Below are positions 24,501 to 32,651 of a stretch of DNA of 37,805 nt, one piece after another. A program made the translations under genes and the position numbers. The stretch spans positions 1 through 37,805 of the forward strand of contig CANPWQ010000016.1 of assembly GCA_947584965.1 (NCBI GenBank), read 5' to 3'. The notes under the pieces are model-generated. The model saw only the letters and a program-made list of their open reading frames with translations. It searched no databases and was not told the DNA's origin. This DNA comes from Candidatus Gastranaerophilales bacterium. GTDB lineage: Bacteria; Cyanobacteriota; Vampirovibrionia; Gastranaerophilales; Gastranaerophilaceae. The number at the start of each line of letters is the position of its first letter. Positions within the stretch are counted from its first letter, which is position 1.

Positions 24501-25457
24501 TTTTCAACAAATATATCACTTAAAGGTGCAACTTATGAAGAACAAATGAAATCATTAAAAGGTTATGTTGATTTTGCAATGAAAAACGGGCAATTAGGAC
24601 CTTTCGGAAAATTGGAAAATCTTATTATGGCTGAAAATATAAGAGAAAATGATTTCTTTAAATCAACAATAGGAAGCGTTTTAAATTCATTATTATCGTT
24701 TGATACAAGCCACTATAATTTATTAAAAGGTCATATAACTTTCAATAACGGAATTACTCAAATTAATCCTATTGACTCATCAGGTGACATAATGGCAACA
24801 TATATCTTCGGTAATTTTGATTTATTAAAAAATAAGATAGATATAAAATTAAGAGGTAGATTAGGTTCGCAAGTATCAGATTCATTAGGACCTGTCGCAA
24901 TGTTAAATCCGATAAACCTAATGAAAGCAACTCCGGGTATGAGCCTTGTTATGAGTAAATTATTCTTCTTATTTACCGAAGTTGTAACTGAAAGTGAATT
25001 GAATCAAATTCCTTCACTAGGTAAAGAAATATCAGATACAAATGCAACGAAATTCCAGGTAGTTGTAAGAGGAGATGTAGCAAAACCATTGACATTGATT
25101 AAATCATTCAAATGGCTTGTATTACAATCAGATATGGAAAAAGCAGAAAATTATTTAAAGAGTATTCCTGCTGATACCGTAATACCGCCTGAATTACAAG
25201 AGTTATCGGGAATGAGTAAAGAAGAAATCAAAACAAAAGCTAAAGAAACCGCAAAAAATAAACTAAAAGAAGCAGCTTCAGAGGCTTTAACGGATGAAAC
25301 AAAAGCGGCAATTGAAGAAAATAAAGAAAATGTAAGTAAATTAAAATCTTTATTTAAAAACAAAGACAAAGCTAAAGAAGTATTGAAAGAAAAAGCGAAA
25401 GAAGCAGCGCAAGAAAAATTGAAAGAACTTAGCGAGCAGCCCATAGAAAATCAATAA
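21600..25457 (+). CDS. Large AsmA-family protein
   Basis: 1285 aa. One N-terminal membrane helix (about residues 7-29), then the AsmA N-terminal pattern (DLNKFKPDLQQIVKEQT, then DFDNPKITTTPLLSAGI). A long beta-rich stretch follows, and an AsmA-like C-terminal part near residues 960-1130 (LNGTGLDVEKTLFDA, LKGYVDFAMKNGQLG). AsmA/TamB-type proteins are repeating-beta-groove proteins of the envelope, thought to move lipids between membranes. The last about 90 residues are a Lys/Glu-rich predicted coiled coil, unusual for the family. Shine-Dalgarno TTAGGAG. It is followed 63 bp later by nfeD. Confidence 0.85.
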   Translation: MKKFFKILGITIISIVVLLYLAFLFVLPRAVDLNKFKPDLQQIVKEQTNLTLDFDNPKITTTPLLSAGIMADNIKIKLPDGSEVIGADGFKIRLALPSLLLLTVKVPTAELYNPVINIDIVDGKAFKAVQAYEEILNKNEENIEQAVETKQNPEFDASIIKVIVPAVKITNYKALINDLKTGDNLKLQGDELVFGYNNGKSISLKTNAELFLNEAKNITANVDINTFIPQQSKLDEEDDKVQRTEIPFINPVAMYKAYDLKTNIESKIKIRQKNNIIVSKGFLNIDNFTLKLAGMQLPESKLHIKTRGTKADIDTDLFITKDEKLSILGLIKYSNKPALDLQIKSNQIHTDNVINLIRATLDSLHIKHELAPIKGEGYFIADTNIKTNFKKLTSNGTITIKDCVVKNTAKNLQLAKINSIISLDNSMLKFIDTSVEIAKTLFKIDGTIDDKSVADISVFMEKMPLATVFTMFLPQEINNTYTVNSGNINLNAKIQGELKKAAATLNLSLSNLSLTDKVNKINYMNNLLNADFTSNFEKFTGTIKNSDFKMFMNGASVNCDNFVLTIGEKDITIDPAKISINNSTIVNFSGLIKNYMNKPDFNFDAKGDLITSDLKKLLGKDLEKFINSKGKLPFYLNVIGDEKKQTITAALEANKDNYITPIDIKNVQNKNTILQAVIDLKGDRLKIKDTGFFIKSVTQDTKDTEKTITSLEDVVSVDGTITKLNTSNPNINLIKIKMPSELNGVIYAFPQSKLKAKGQMFVFGDLSSPRIRGEFNIWEAAIPELMLTMEKAAAKFEGKDLDINIKNLLANGSDYNVIINADLTPSKYFTIRTLNLISNLTDADKLMKVSDAAMKYLTPASSGASNSSNTQTADIPVIIRDGSIDIKTIKTGNIVLNDTTGKISLLNNVFYVNNLLTSGFKGKIKGDVSMNLVSSEIKAKLNGTGLDVEKTLFDAANMKDTLTGTMDFSTNISLKGATYEEQMKSLKGYVDFAMKNGQLGPFGKLENLIMAENIRENDFFKSTIGSVLNSLLSFDTSHYNLLKGHITFNNGITQINPIDSSGDIMATYIFGNFDLLKNKIDIKLRGRLGSQVSDSLGPVAMLNPINLMKATPGMSLVMSKLFFLFTEVVTESELNQIPSLGKEISDTNATKFQVVVRGDVAKPLTLIKSFKWLVLQSDMEKAENYLKSIPADTVIPPELQELSGMSKEEIKTKAKETAKNKLKEAASEALTDETKAAIEENKENVSKLKSLFKNKDKAKEVLKEKAKEAAQEKLKELSEQPIENQ

Positions 25458-25520
25458 TCAATTTACTTTACTAATTTTAAAAAATGTTATATTATCAAAA
25501 TCAAGAAAGGTTGAGATAAT

Positions 25521-25955
25521 ATGACATTTTTAGAATTATGGATGATATATTTGATTTTAGCATTAGTTGCAATCACATTTGAAATTTTTGTCCCGACAAT
25601 GTTTTGCATAAATTTTGCTATTGCAGGAATAATAACTGCAATAATTTCACTATGGTGGGGAAATTTTTCACAATTACTTATAGTTTTTGCAATTTTGTCA
25701 ACATTATCCATATTATTTATTAAACCACTGCTTGTAAAAGCATTAAAGCTCAAAACAAATGCCGACTTTGAAGCACAGTACATCGGTAAAATAGTAAAAA
25801 GTATAGAGCCTATCAATACATCATCAGGTGCTGTAACATTATATGATGAACGCTGGGAAGCAAGACTTAATGAGGGCAATGAAGAAATACCCGCTGATTG
25901 TGATGTAAAGATTATAAGAAATGACAGTTTAATATTGTACGTAGAAAAAATATAA
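25521..25955 (+). CDS. NfeD-family membrane protein
   Basis: 144 aa. The first 80 residues hold three or four closely packed membrane helices (LWMIYLILALVAITFEIFV, FAIAGIITAIISLWW, LLIVFAILSTLSILF). A C-terminal soluble OB-fold domain follows (GKIVKSIEPI, GAVTLYDERWEARL, EIPADCDVKII). This is the short NfeD form, which usually pairs with an SPFH protein, as here with a 9-bp gap. The pair is thought to organise membrane microdomains. Shine-Dalgarno AAAGGTTGAG. Confidence 0.9.
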   Translation: MTFLELWMIYLILALVAITFEIFVPTMFCINFAIAGIITAIISLWWGNFSQLLIVFAILSTLSILFIKPLLVKALKLKTNADFEAQYIGKIVKSIEPINTSSGAVTLYDERWEARLNEGNEEIPADCDVKIIRNDSLILYVEKI

Positions 25956-25964
25956 GGAGGAATT

Positions 25965-26939
25965 ATGGGAATTTTCGGACTGATACTTTTAGTTGCCGTA
26001 ATATTATATATTATGAAAGGAATGATAATAGTACAGCAGCAGGAAGCAGTAATAATACAAAGATTTGGACAATATTCAAAAACATTAACGGCAGGTTTGC
26101 ATTGGATAGTTCCTATTGTTGAATCACCTCGCCAAATGCTTAAAATTGTTAAACAAAAAACATTAGACGGAAGAACATACTCAACATTAAGTAATTCATC
26201 AAGAATAGATTTAAGAGAAACAGTATATGATTTTCCCCGTCAAAACGTAATTACGAAAGATAACGTAACAATAAGTATTAACGCTCTTTTATACTTTCAA
26301 ATAGTAGACGCAAGAAAAGCAATATATTCTATAGAAAACTTGCCTGAAGCTATTGAAAAATTAACACAAACAAACTTAAGAAACCTTGTAGGTCAATTAG
26401 CGTTAGATGAAACTCTCGTTTCACGTGACATTATTAATGATAAATTAAGAGAAATTCTTGATAAAGCAACTGATAAATGGGGCGTAAAAGTAAACAGGGT
26501 TGAGCTTCAAGATATCGTACCGCCCGCATCAATTCAGCAGGCAATGGAAAAAGAAAAGAAAGCCGAACAGGACAGACGTGCAACAATCTTAGAAGCAGAG
26601 GGTATAAAGAAATCCGCAATATTAACGGCAGAGGGTGAAAAAATGGCAGCCATCAATAAAGCAGAGGGTGAAAAGCAAGCTGAAATATTAAAAGCTGAAG
26701 GTATAGCTCAAGCCCGCATTATTGAAGCAGACGCTGAAAAAGAAGCAATCTCAAGAATAATAGGTGCTTTAGCTGATAAAGGCAAACCCGATCAATACTT
26801 AATTGCAATGAAATACTTGGAAACAATGCAGGATATTACAAGAGGGGCTAACAATAAAGTTGTTTATATGCCTTACGAAGCAACCGGTATTTTGAGCTCT
26901 GTTGACGGTATTAAACAAATGTTTGACAAAAAGATATAA
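25965..26939 (+). CDS. SPFH/band-7 (stomatin-like) protein
   Basis: 324 aa. One N-terminal membrane helix (residues 2-20), then the SPFH domain (QQQEAVIIQRFGQYSKTL, GLHWIVPIVES, VITKDNVTISINALLYFQI) and a helical Ala/Glu-rich coiled-coil region with repeated AEGEK units (about 205-265). This is the paraslipin/QmcA type. Such proteins oligomerise on the inner face of the membrane. It forms an operon with nfeD, closed by a strong terminator. Shine-Dalgarno AAGGAGG. Confidence 0.93.
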   Translation: MGIFGLILLVAVILYIMKGMIIVQQQEAVIIQRFGQYSKTLTAGLHWIVPIVESPRQMLKIVKQKTLDGRTYSTLSNSSRIDLRETVYDFPRQNVITKDNVTISINALLYFQIVDARKAIYSIENLPEAIEKLTQTNLRNLVGQLALDETLVSRDIINDKLREILDKATDKWGVKVNRVELQDIVPPASIQQAMEKEKKAEQDRRATILEAEGIKKSAILTAEGEKMAAINKAEGEKQAEILKAEGIAQARIIEADAEKEAISRIIGALADKGKPDQYLIAMKYLETMQDITRGANNKVVYMPYEATGILSSVDGIKQMFDKKI

Positions 26940-26954
26940 AAAATATCTATATAT

Positions 26955-26993
26955 AAAAAAAGGAGATGACATATTAATCATCTCCTTTTTTTT
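26955..26993. terminator. Bidirectional terminator
   Basis: AAAGGAGATGA (26959-26969) pairs with TCATCTCCTTT (26978-26988), with A residues on the left and T residues on the right. It serves the SPFH gene and, in the other direction, the PfkB gene that ends at 26992. Confidence 0.9.
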
Positions 26994-28035
26994 AATATAT
27001 ATTTACTTTAAATTCAGAATGTTTCTTTAATCGTTCTTTAATTTCATCAAAGGTTAAAAATCCGCATTGCGCACCGAAATTTTCAACGACTGAAGCAGCT
27101 GCAACGGAAGCATATTTTAAAGATTTTTCAACATCCCAATCCGTTTTAACAAGTGAAGCCGTAAAAGCAGAAGCAAATGCATCACCCGCGCCAAGAGTGG
27201 AAACTACTTTTGCGGGGAATTCACTGCATTGATAGAATTTATCTGAATCATAAGCATAAACTCCGTGTTTTCCGTCAGTTATTATTGTAATTCTGCCCTT
27301 GCCAAAATTGAGTTCTTTCAGCATTTTTATAATATCGGGGTGGATAGGTTTTTCTGAGAATTTTTCTTTTTTAGTATCGGGGCGGACTTGTATTTCCGTC
27401 AGCATAGAGGCTTCATCTTTATTTAGTATAATAACCTCCGCAGTTTTAAGAGTTTTAATTAAATTCTTTTTTCCCTGCTTAATACTGCTTGTTCCAAGAT
27501 TAATGGCAAGATTAACACCGTGTTCTTCGGCGAAATCTGCCACTTTATCAAGAACTTTTGTGGAATCGCCGTTCAAAGGTGCAAGATACAACCATTTTGA
27601 CTGTTTTATAGCATTAAAATTAATATCATCTTTGTCTAATTTAGCATTTGCACCTCTATGAGCAAGAACTGTTCTGTCACCTTGAAAACTGGTCAATATT
27701 ATTGAAAAACCTGTTTTATGCTCTCTGCTTCTAATTACATTTGATGCATCAACGCCAAAGTGTTCAAGCGATTTCATTATTTTTCCGCTTTGTATTTCAT
27801 CACCGATTTTAATAATCGTTGATGTTTTAAACCCTAAAGTAGCAAAATTAGCTGCAGTATTAACTGCTCCGCCCCCTGTTTGCAAATCAAATTTATCTAT
27901 TTCTATTTTAGCACCGTAAGGATATGACATAAAATCTTTTTTTGCTCCCAAAGAGCTGACGGAAACTATACTGGCTGCATCTGTTTCAATAAAAGCATCA
28001 ACCGTTGCACTTCCCATTGTTATAAAATCATACAT
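26992..28035 (-). CDS. PfkB-family carbohydrate/nucleoside kinase
   Basis: 347 aa. The N-terminal PfkB signature is TGGGAVNTAANFATLGF (from residue 53), and the ATP-binding signature STLGAGDAFASAF contains the catalytic base D285. The general form resembles adenosine kinase/ribokinase-type members, and the substrate cannot be fixed. An insertion with many Lys/Glu residues (about 215-232) falls before the ATP site. It starts 27 bp from the XerC/D-like gene in the same direction. Shine-Dalgarno AAGGAA. Confidence 0.88.
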   Translation of the reverse strand: MYDFITMGSATVDAFIETDAASIVSVSSLGAKKDFMSYPYGAKIEIDKFDLQTGGGAVNTAANFATLGFKTSTIIKIGDEIQSGKIMKSLEHFGVDASNVIRSREHKTGFSIILTSFQGDRTVLAHRGANAKLDKDDINFNAIKQSKWLYLAPLNGDSTKVLDKVADFAEEHGVNLAINLGTSSIKQGKKNLIKTLKTAEVIILNKDEASMLTEIQVRPDTKKEKFSEKPIHPDIIKMLKELNFGKGRITIITDGKHGVYAYDSDKFYQCSEFPAKVVSTLGAGDAFASAFTASLVKTDWDVEKSLKYASVAAASVVENFGAQCGFLTFDEIKERLKKHSEFKVNIY

Positions 28036-28062
28036 AATTTAATTCCTTTTCCTAATATTATA

Positions 28063-28965
28063 TTAATTTGCACGCGGATGAGCAAGCTCATAAGAATGTT
28101 TTAAGCGTTCCGCAGAAACATGAGTATAGATTTGAGTATTACTTATGCTGCTATGACCTAAAAGCTCCTGAACGACTCTTAAATCCGCACCTTTTTCCAG
28201 CATTTTTGTTGCAAAACTGTGCCTAAACACATGCGGGGTAACATGTTTAGGCAGTTCAATATTATTCATAACATCATTGATTGCTATTCTTACGCTTTGA
28301 GGCTGAAGCCTGTATCCTGTTTTATTTATGAATACAGGAGAGTTAACAGACAATTCACAGCCCTTTGCAATTAATCCCCTTACCGTTTTTATATATGTTT
28401 CCAAGAATTTTTTTGCTCTTTCGGATACAAGCACAATCCTTTCTTTTGCGCCCTTACCAAAAACTTTTATTTCGTTTTCCTCTAAGTTTAAATTGTCAAA
28501 ATTCAAATTACTGAGTTCTGATATACGCATTCCCGTCGCATATAAAAGCTCCAGTATAGCTCTGTTTCTGTATCCTGCAGGAGTATCTATTTTAACATTA
28601 TTCATAACCTGTTCTATCTCTGCCTCGGTTAAAAATTCGGGCAGGGTTTTACCTCTTTTTGGCGCATGCACTCCCATTGCAGGATTTGCCTCCACTATTC
28701 TTTCCCTGTATAAAAAGCGGTAAAATGTCCTTAGTGAAGCTATTTTTCTTGCAGTTGTTGTCTTTGAATAATTAAACTGCTGAATATATAAAAGGTACTC
28801 TCTTATTACGTTATAAGTTACTTCTTTTATATCTCTTTCATTAAGCCAGATTAAAAAACTCAAAATGTCAGAGCTGTATGCCCTAACCGTATATTTTGAA
28901 AAATTTTTTTCAACTTCAATATACAGCTTAAATTCTTGTAAATACTTTTTAGATAACTCGTTCAT
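28063..28965 (-). CDS. XerC/XerD-type tyrosine recombinase
   Basis: 300 aa, the standard Xer length, with the SAM-like N-terminal domain (residues 5-90). The full catalytic set is present: R147 (GMRISEL), K171 (FGKGAKER), H245 and R248 (HVFRHSF), H271 (LGHSS) and Y280 (YTHV). It likely resolves chromosome dimers at dif with FtsK, and XerC versus XerD cannot be settled from sequence alone. No attachment site, phage gene or integrated element is visible, so a resident Xer is favoured over a mobile-element integrase. No Shine-Dalgarno; TAAAAT (28974-28979) lies 8 nt from the ATG. Confidence 0.92.
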   Translation of the reverse strand: MNELSKKYLQEFKLYIEVEKNFSKYTVRAYSSDILSFLIWLNERDIKEVTYNVIREYLLYIQQFNYSKTTTARKIASLRTFYRFLYRERIVEANPAMGVHAPKRGKTLPEFLTEAEIEQVMNNVKIDTPAGYRNRAILELLYATGMRISELSNLNFDNLNLEENEIKVFGKGAKERIVLVSERAKKFLETYIKTVRGLIAKGCELSVNSPVFINKTGYRLQPQSVRIAINDVMNNIELPKHVTPHVFRHSFATKMLEKGADLRVVQELLGHSSISNTQIYTHVSAERLKHSYELAHPRAN

Positions 28966-29125
28966 TTGCTAAAATTTTAAAAAAATTTTAAAAAAAAATC
29001 AAATTATTTCATATTTTTAAGCATATATTAAGAAACATTAAGCCTGTTGAAATCATGTAAAAAACCATGGTTACATGGGTTTTGGGATTATTGAATACTT
29101 AAATTTTTGAATACTAAACAAATTG
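28966..29125. other. AT-rich intergenic region with dyad and direct repeats
   Basis: CATGTAA (29054-29060) and TTACATG (29071-29077) form a dyad around the 10-bp palindrome AACCATGGTT (29063-29072). Two copies of TTGAATACT follow at 29091-29099 and 29107-29115, 16 bp start to start. All lie upstream of the yggS promoter. No ORF is seen. Confidence 0.45.
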
Positions 29126-29154
29126 TTGTGTTCTTTAAATTCTTTTAATATAAT
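29126..29154 (+). promoter_or_regulatory. yggS-sepF promoter
   Basis: TTGTGT (29126-29131), a 17-nt spacer and a perfect TATAAT (29149-29154), 55 nt before the yggS ATG. Confidence 0.6.
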
Positions 29155-29209
29155 AATTTCAGTGCTTCTATTTAAAATAATTTGATAAAGGAGAGATTTT
29201 TAAACCCAC

Positions 29210-29869
29210 ATGGAAAAAATCGCTGAAAATTACAGGAGAATAAAAGCACAAATCGCACCTTATAAACCTGAAATAATAGCAGTAACCAAATATTTTGATG
29301 AAACACAGATTATAAAGTATTACAATCTCGGAATGCGGGATTTCGGAGAGAACAGAGTAAAAGAAGCTGTTGATAAAATAAACAGACTGCCTGCCGAAAT
29401 AAAGGCAAACAGCAGATTTCACTTAATCGGACACCTGCAAACCAACAAGGTTAAGTATGCTGTTGGAAATTTCGAATTAATACATTCGGTTGACTCGTTG
29501 AAACTGGCAAAAGCAATTTCAGACGAAGCGCAAAAAATGGGATTAATTCAAAAAATTCTTTTGCAAGTTAACAATGCAGGCGAAATCCAAAAATCCGGAT
29601 ATTCCGTTTCACAGCTAAAATCCGAGTTTAAAGACTTAAATAATCTGCCGTCAATAAAAATATGCGGACTGATGAATATGGCTCCTGTTGATGCTGATGA
29701 AAAAAAACTCCATCAATTATTTGGAAATATCAAACAAATATACGATGAATTACAATCTGAATTCGGAGTAGAATTAAAACAGATATCAATGGGGATGTCG
29801 AGAGATTACAAAATCGCACTTGAAGAAGGTGCAACAATGATAAGACTAGGAAGAATACTATTTGAATAA
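29210..29869 (+). CDS. yggS: YggS-family PLP homeostasis protein
   Basis: 219-aa non-catalytic pyridoxal-5'-phosphate-binding TIM-barrel protein (PLPBP). The PLP lysine is in IAVTKYF (K near residue 27). The family motifs FGENRVKEA, FHLIGHLQTNK and ISMGMSRDYKIALEEGATMIRLGRILF are all present. It supports vitamin B6 and amino-acid homeostasis. The neighbour sepF (19 bp downstream) matches the conserved order in Gram-positive bacteria (ylmE-ylmF) and Cyanobacteria. The GGAGAG ribosome site lies 14 nt from the ATG, longer than usual. Confidence 0.96.
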   Translation: MEKIAENYRRIKAQIAPYKPEIIAVTKYFDETQIIKYYNLGMRDFGENRVKEAVDKINRLPAEIKANSRFHLIGHLQTNKVKYAVGNFELIHSVDSLKLAKAISDEAQKMGLIQKILLQVNNAGEIQKSGYSVSQLKSEFKDLNNLPSIKICGLMNMAPVDADEKKLHQLFGNIKQIYDELQSEFGVELKQISMGMSRDYKIALEEGATMIRLGRILFE

Positions 29870-29888
29870 TACTTAGGAGGAAGAAAAA

Positions 29889-30377
29889 TTGGCAGTTGCA
29901 GACAAATTTAAAGGAATCATCGATTTTCTAACATCGGGATTCGACGGAAGAGAAGACAGTATTTACGGTGAAATGATGGAAGAAACGGAAGAGTATCCGA
30001 CTCAAGGAAACTACGCACTCAATCCGTCATACACCCAGCAAGAGGAAAAAACTCAAAATCCGAAAGTAGTTAATCATCCAAACTACCGTGGATATGAAGT
30101 TATGGTTTGTGAACCTCGTTCTTATGAAGATTCAATTTCTATTGTTAAACATTTAAAAGACAGAAAAACTATTGTTTTAAATTTACATTTATTAGATAAA
30201 GAACAGGCTTTAAGAATTGTTGATTTCTTATGCGGTGCTACACACGCACTATCGGGAAGCCAGCAAAAAATAGGTGATTCTGTATTTATCTTCACTCCTA
30301 TTAATGTTGCACTGTCAGCAGAATCACAAAAAAGCAAATTGATAAGAGATGCTTTATGGAACCAACCTGAAGCATAA
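29889..30377 (+). CDS. sepF: Cell division protein SepF
   Basis: 162 aa. An N-terminal amphipathic membrane-targeting helix (AVADKFKGIIDFLT), a linker of about 50 residues rich in Glu/Gln/Pro, then the SepF core (EVMVCEPRSYEDSISIVKHLKDRKTIVLNLHLLD, split here into its two parts, and IGDSVFIFTPINVALS). SepF bundles and anchors FtsZ polymers and is found in Firmicutes, Actinobacteria and Cyanobacteria. It fits a cyanobacterial-type lineage, where the gene is also called cdv2. The start codon is TTG, fixed by AGGAGG 8 nt upstream. The operon ends at a strong terminator. Confidence 0.95.
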   Translation: MAVADKFKGIIDFLTSGFDGREDSIYGEMMEETEEYPTQGNYALNPSYTQQEEKTQNPKVVNHPNYRGYEVMVCEPRSYEDSISIVKHLKDRKTIVLNLHLLDKEQALRIVDFLCGATHALSGSQQKIGDSVFIFTPINVALSAESQKSKLIRDALWNQPEA

Positions 30378-30397
30378 GGTTTTGGGGAAAGTAATTT

Positions 30398-30428
30398 AAA
30401 AGAGGAACATAATGTTCCTCTTTTTTTT
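30398..30428. terminator. Bidirectional terminator
   Basis: A 12-bp perfect stem AAAAGAGGAACA (30398-30409) with TGTTCCTCTTTT (30413-30424), a 3-nt loop and T residues to the right. It closes sepF and overlaps the end of the convergent DUF2229 gene. Confidence 0.9.
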
Positions 30429-31479
30429 ATATTAAATCTCTGCATTTAACGTCAGTAAAACGAGTTTTTTTATCATTTTTTATCTTTATCTTATCAATAA
30501 TAACAGAACGTTTTTTCCGATACAGCATATCAACAAATGCTTCCAAGCGTGTCACAAAGCCTGCTTCACCTGTTTGTTCATCTATTGAAAGATGCAATAC
30601 CGGTTTGGAATTTTTACTTGCAAATCGTGAAATACGTTCCAGCATTAAAGAATCAGGGCCACAGCCAAACGCATTAATGGTAATAATACCGTCAATATTT
30701 CTATTTTGTATATAATGAGCTGCCGCGCCTGTTATTTCATATTCATTTGCCCAGTATAGACGGCTGTTTATAGAATTTAACCCTTCCTCCATTTGTTCGC
30801 GGGTTAAATTGTGCGCAGTTAATACTTTAACATCCAGTTTTTCCAGCTTGTCAAATATTTTCATGCTCACACGCTCATCATAAAGGTTATAACCGTGTCC
30901 GATTAATGCAATAGAAACGGGATAAGTTTTTACATCTTCCGCTATTTTAACCTTATCTTCAATTGCGGATTTTAATGCTTCTTTATAAGAAACCCCGCTT
31001 CTTCTCATTACATAAAAATTATTATAAACTTTCCAAGCTGTTTTTGAGGCTTTTTTTATTCGCTCAAAATCAGTTATTCCGAAGTATAATGCAATTTCTT
31101 TTAAAAATTCATATAATCCGCCGTTTTTTTCAGACTTATCTAAAGTTGCATCTATCAGCGTAAACTGACGTTTAACAACATTTCTGATTAAATCGGGCAG
31201 TCCTCTTATTTTTGAACAGTTATATATTTTAGGGGCAATTGATTGTATGGACGGAACAAGTATTTTATCAATTCCTTTATCAAGCAAATTTAATATATGC
31301 CCTACGTAAACTTTAACAGGCAGGCATGTTTCCGGTACTACGAGCTTAGAGCCCAAGTTCATTGTTTGTTTTGTAGTATAATCCGATAATACAATTTCTA
31401 TCCCCAAGTCCGAGAAAAAACCCCACCAGAACGGGAAAAAGTCATAATACGATAAAGCTCTTGGTACTCCAACCTGCAT
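30427..31479 (-). CDS. DUF2229/HgdB-like Fe-S protein
   Basis: 350 aa. The start (MQVGVPRALSYYDFFPFWWG) and the conserved cysteines C52 (PETCLPVK), C88 (IYNCSKIRG) and the later FGCGPDS match the DUF2229 family, related to the B subunit of 2-hydroxyacyl-CoA dehydratases (HgdB type). In most genomes this module is fused to or paired with a BadF-type activase. Here it stands alone with no activase in the window. The three cysteines probably hold a [4Fe-4S] cluster, and the substrate is unknown. Shine-Dalgarno AAAGGGA. Confidence 0.8.
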   Translation of the reverse strand: MQVGVPRALSYYDFFPFWWGFFSDLGIEIVLSDYTTKQTMNLGSKLVVPETCLPVKVYVGHILNLLDKGIDKILVPSIQSIAPKIYNCSKIRGLPDLIRNVVKRQFTLIDATLDKSEKNGGLYEFLKEIALYFGITDFERIKKASKTAWKVYNNFYVMRRSGVSYKEALKSAIEDKVKIAEDVKTYPVSIALIGHGYNLYDERVSMKIFDKLEKLDVKVLTAHNLTREQMEEGLNSINSRLYWANEYEITGAAAHYIQNRNIDGIITINAFGCGPDSLMLERISRFASKNSKPVLHLSIDEQTGEAGFVTRLEAFVDMLYRKKRSVIIDKIKIKNDKKTRFTDVKCRDLI

Positions 31480-31529
31480 AATATCCCTTTTTATTATTAA
31501 TGCTCCATAGGATTATAACACAAAACAAT

Positions 31530-32492
31530 TTATTTTTTGCTTTTAATTAACAAGTTTTGTATCGGAAATTTTTTAGTAAATTTTACAAATTTTTTCTTAT
31601 CATTTATTTGTGAAATATATATACCTAAAAAGACCAAAATACACGCTGCAAATTGTTTAATATTAATTGTTTCACCGAGGAAAAACCAGCCGAATACAAC
31701 TGCAGCAACAGGTAGTACAAATAAAAACGGTGAAAATTTACTTGCAGATAGAGTGCAAATTGCAAAGTTATACAACGCATAAGCAACTACGGTAAGTATA
31801 CCTAAGTATAATACCAGAAATAAACTTGTATTTACGGTTATATGGAATGAACCGTGAGTAAATAAGTTAAGCAGAAAAAAGAAAACAGCTCCGCCTATTA
31901 CAGAAATACCCGCAAGAAAGAAAGGCGGATACCTGTCCATTAAGTATTTCGTTGTAATAACGCAAGTATCGGTTAATATAATAGCGATTAGTTCCAAAAA
32001 GTTGCCCAATAGAGGGTTTGGTGCAAGTTCCGAAGTATCTGAGGAAACACTGAGCAGTATAGAGCCTAATATGGATACAAATAATCCCAAATAAACTATT
32101 TTAACAAACTTTTCTTTTAATATAATACGAGCAGCAATAACTAAAATAACTGGTTCTAAAGAACTGACTATACCTGCCTGCCCCGAGGTTGTATATTTTA
32201 ATGCGGTTGTTTCAAAAATAAAATACAAACACGGCTCGCATAACATCATAAGCAATATAAGTTTTATATCTTTAGGTTCAATTTTTATATGCTTATATAC
32301 CGTGGTAAGAAATGGCAGAAAAAGTAATGCCGAAATAAACATCCGAAATGCCATTAATTGCGGTGTGGAATAATAATTCAAGCAGATTTTCGTTGCGGTA
32401 AGCGTTGTTCCGTATAAAAGTACTGCAATTAATATTGAAATATAGGCAAAAATTTCATTTTGGTTTTTATATTTCGACAAAAAATCTTTCAT
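31530..32492 (-). CDS. EamA/DMT-superfamily transporter
   Basis: 320 aa with ten predicted membrane helices in two EamA repeats of five (first about residues 18-145, second 165-300). The family exports amino acids or other small metabolites, and the substrate is unknown. Start chosen: the ATG at 32490-32492, because GAGGG lies 11 nt upstream; a TTG eight codons upstream (32514) lacks a ribosome site. It is divergent from rpaB and shares its promoter region. Confidence 0.87.
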   Translation of the reverse strand: MKDFLSKYKNQNEIFAYISILIAVLLYGTTLTATKICLNYYSTPQLMAFRMFISALLFLPFLTTVYKHIKIEPKDIKLILLMMLCEPCLYFIFETTALKYTTSGQAGIVSSLEPVILVIAARIILKEKFVKIVYLGLFVSILGSILLSVSSDTSELAPNPLLGNFLELIAIILTDTCVITTKYLMDRYPPFFLAGISVIGGAVFFFLLNLFTHGSFHITVNTSLFLVLYLGILTVVAYALYNFAICTLSASKFSPFLFVLPVAAVVFGWFFLGETINIKQFAACILVFLGIYISQINDKKKFVKFTKKFPIQNLLIKSKK

Positions 32493-32623
32493 TTCATAAA
32501 AATCCCTCAATTCCAATAAAGCAATAGTAAAATTTTTCTATAAAAGTATTGAAAAATCAAACAAAATAAATGATTTATTAACAAAAATATATTAAATTTT
32601 TTTATGAAATTTTAAGAAATATT

Positions 32624-32651
32624 TTGATTTTTTTATATTTTGTAATATAAT
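32624..32651 (+). promoter_or_regulatory. rpaB promoter
   Basis: TTGATT (32624-32629), a 16-nt spacer and a perfect TATAAT (32646-32651). The predicted start is near 32658. The -10 lies inside the HLR1-like box. Confidence 0.7.

Noticed and set aside
28063-28965. Integrase of a mobile element
   Set aside because: Length and sequence fit a resident Xer recombinase; no direct-repeat attachment sites, tRNA-end insertion or phage genes nearby.
29071-29088. HLR1-like site GTTACATG GG TTTTGGGA
   Set aside because: The second half-site matches too poorly.
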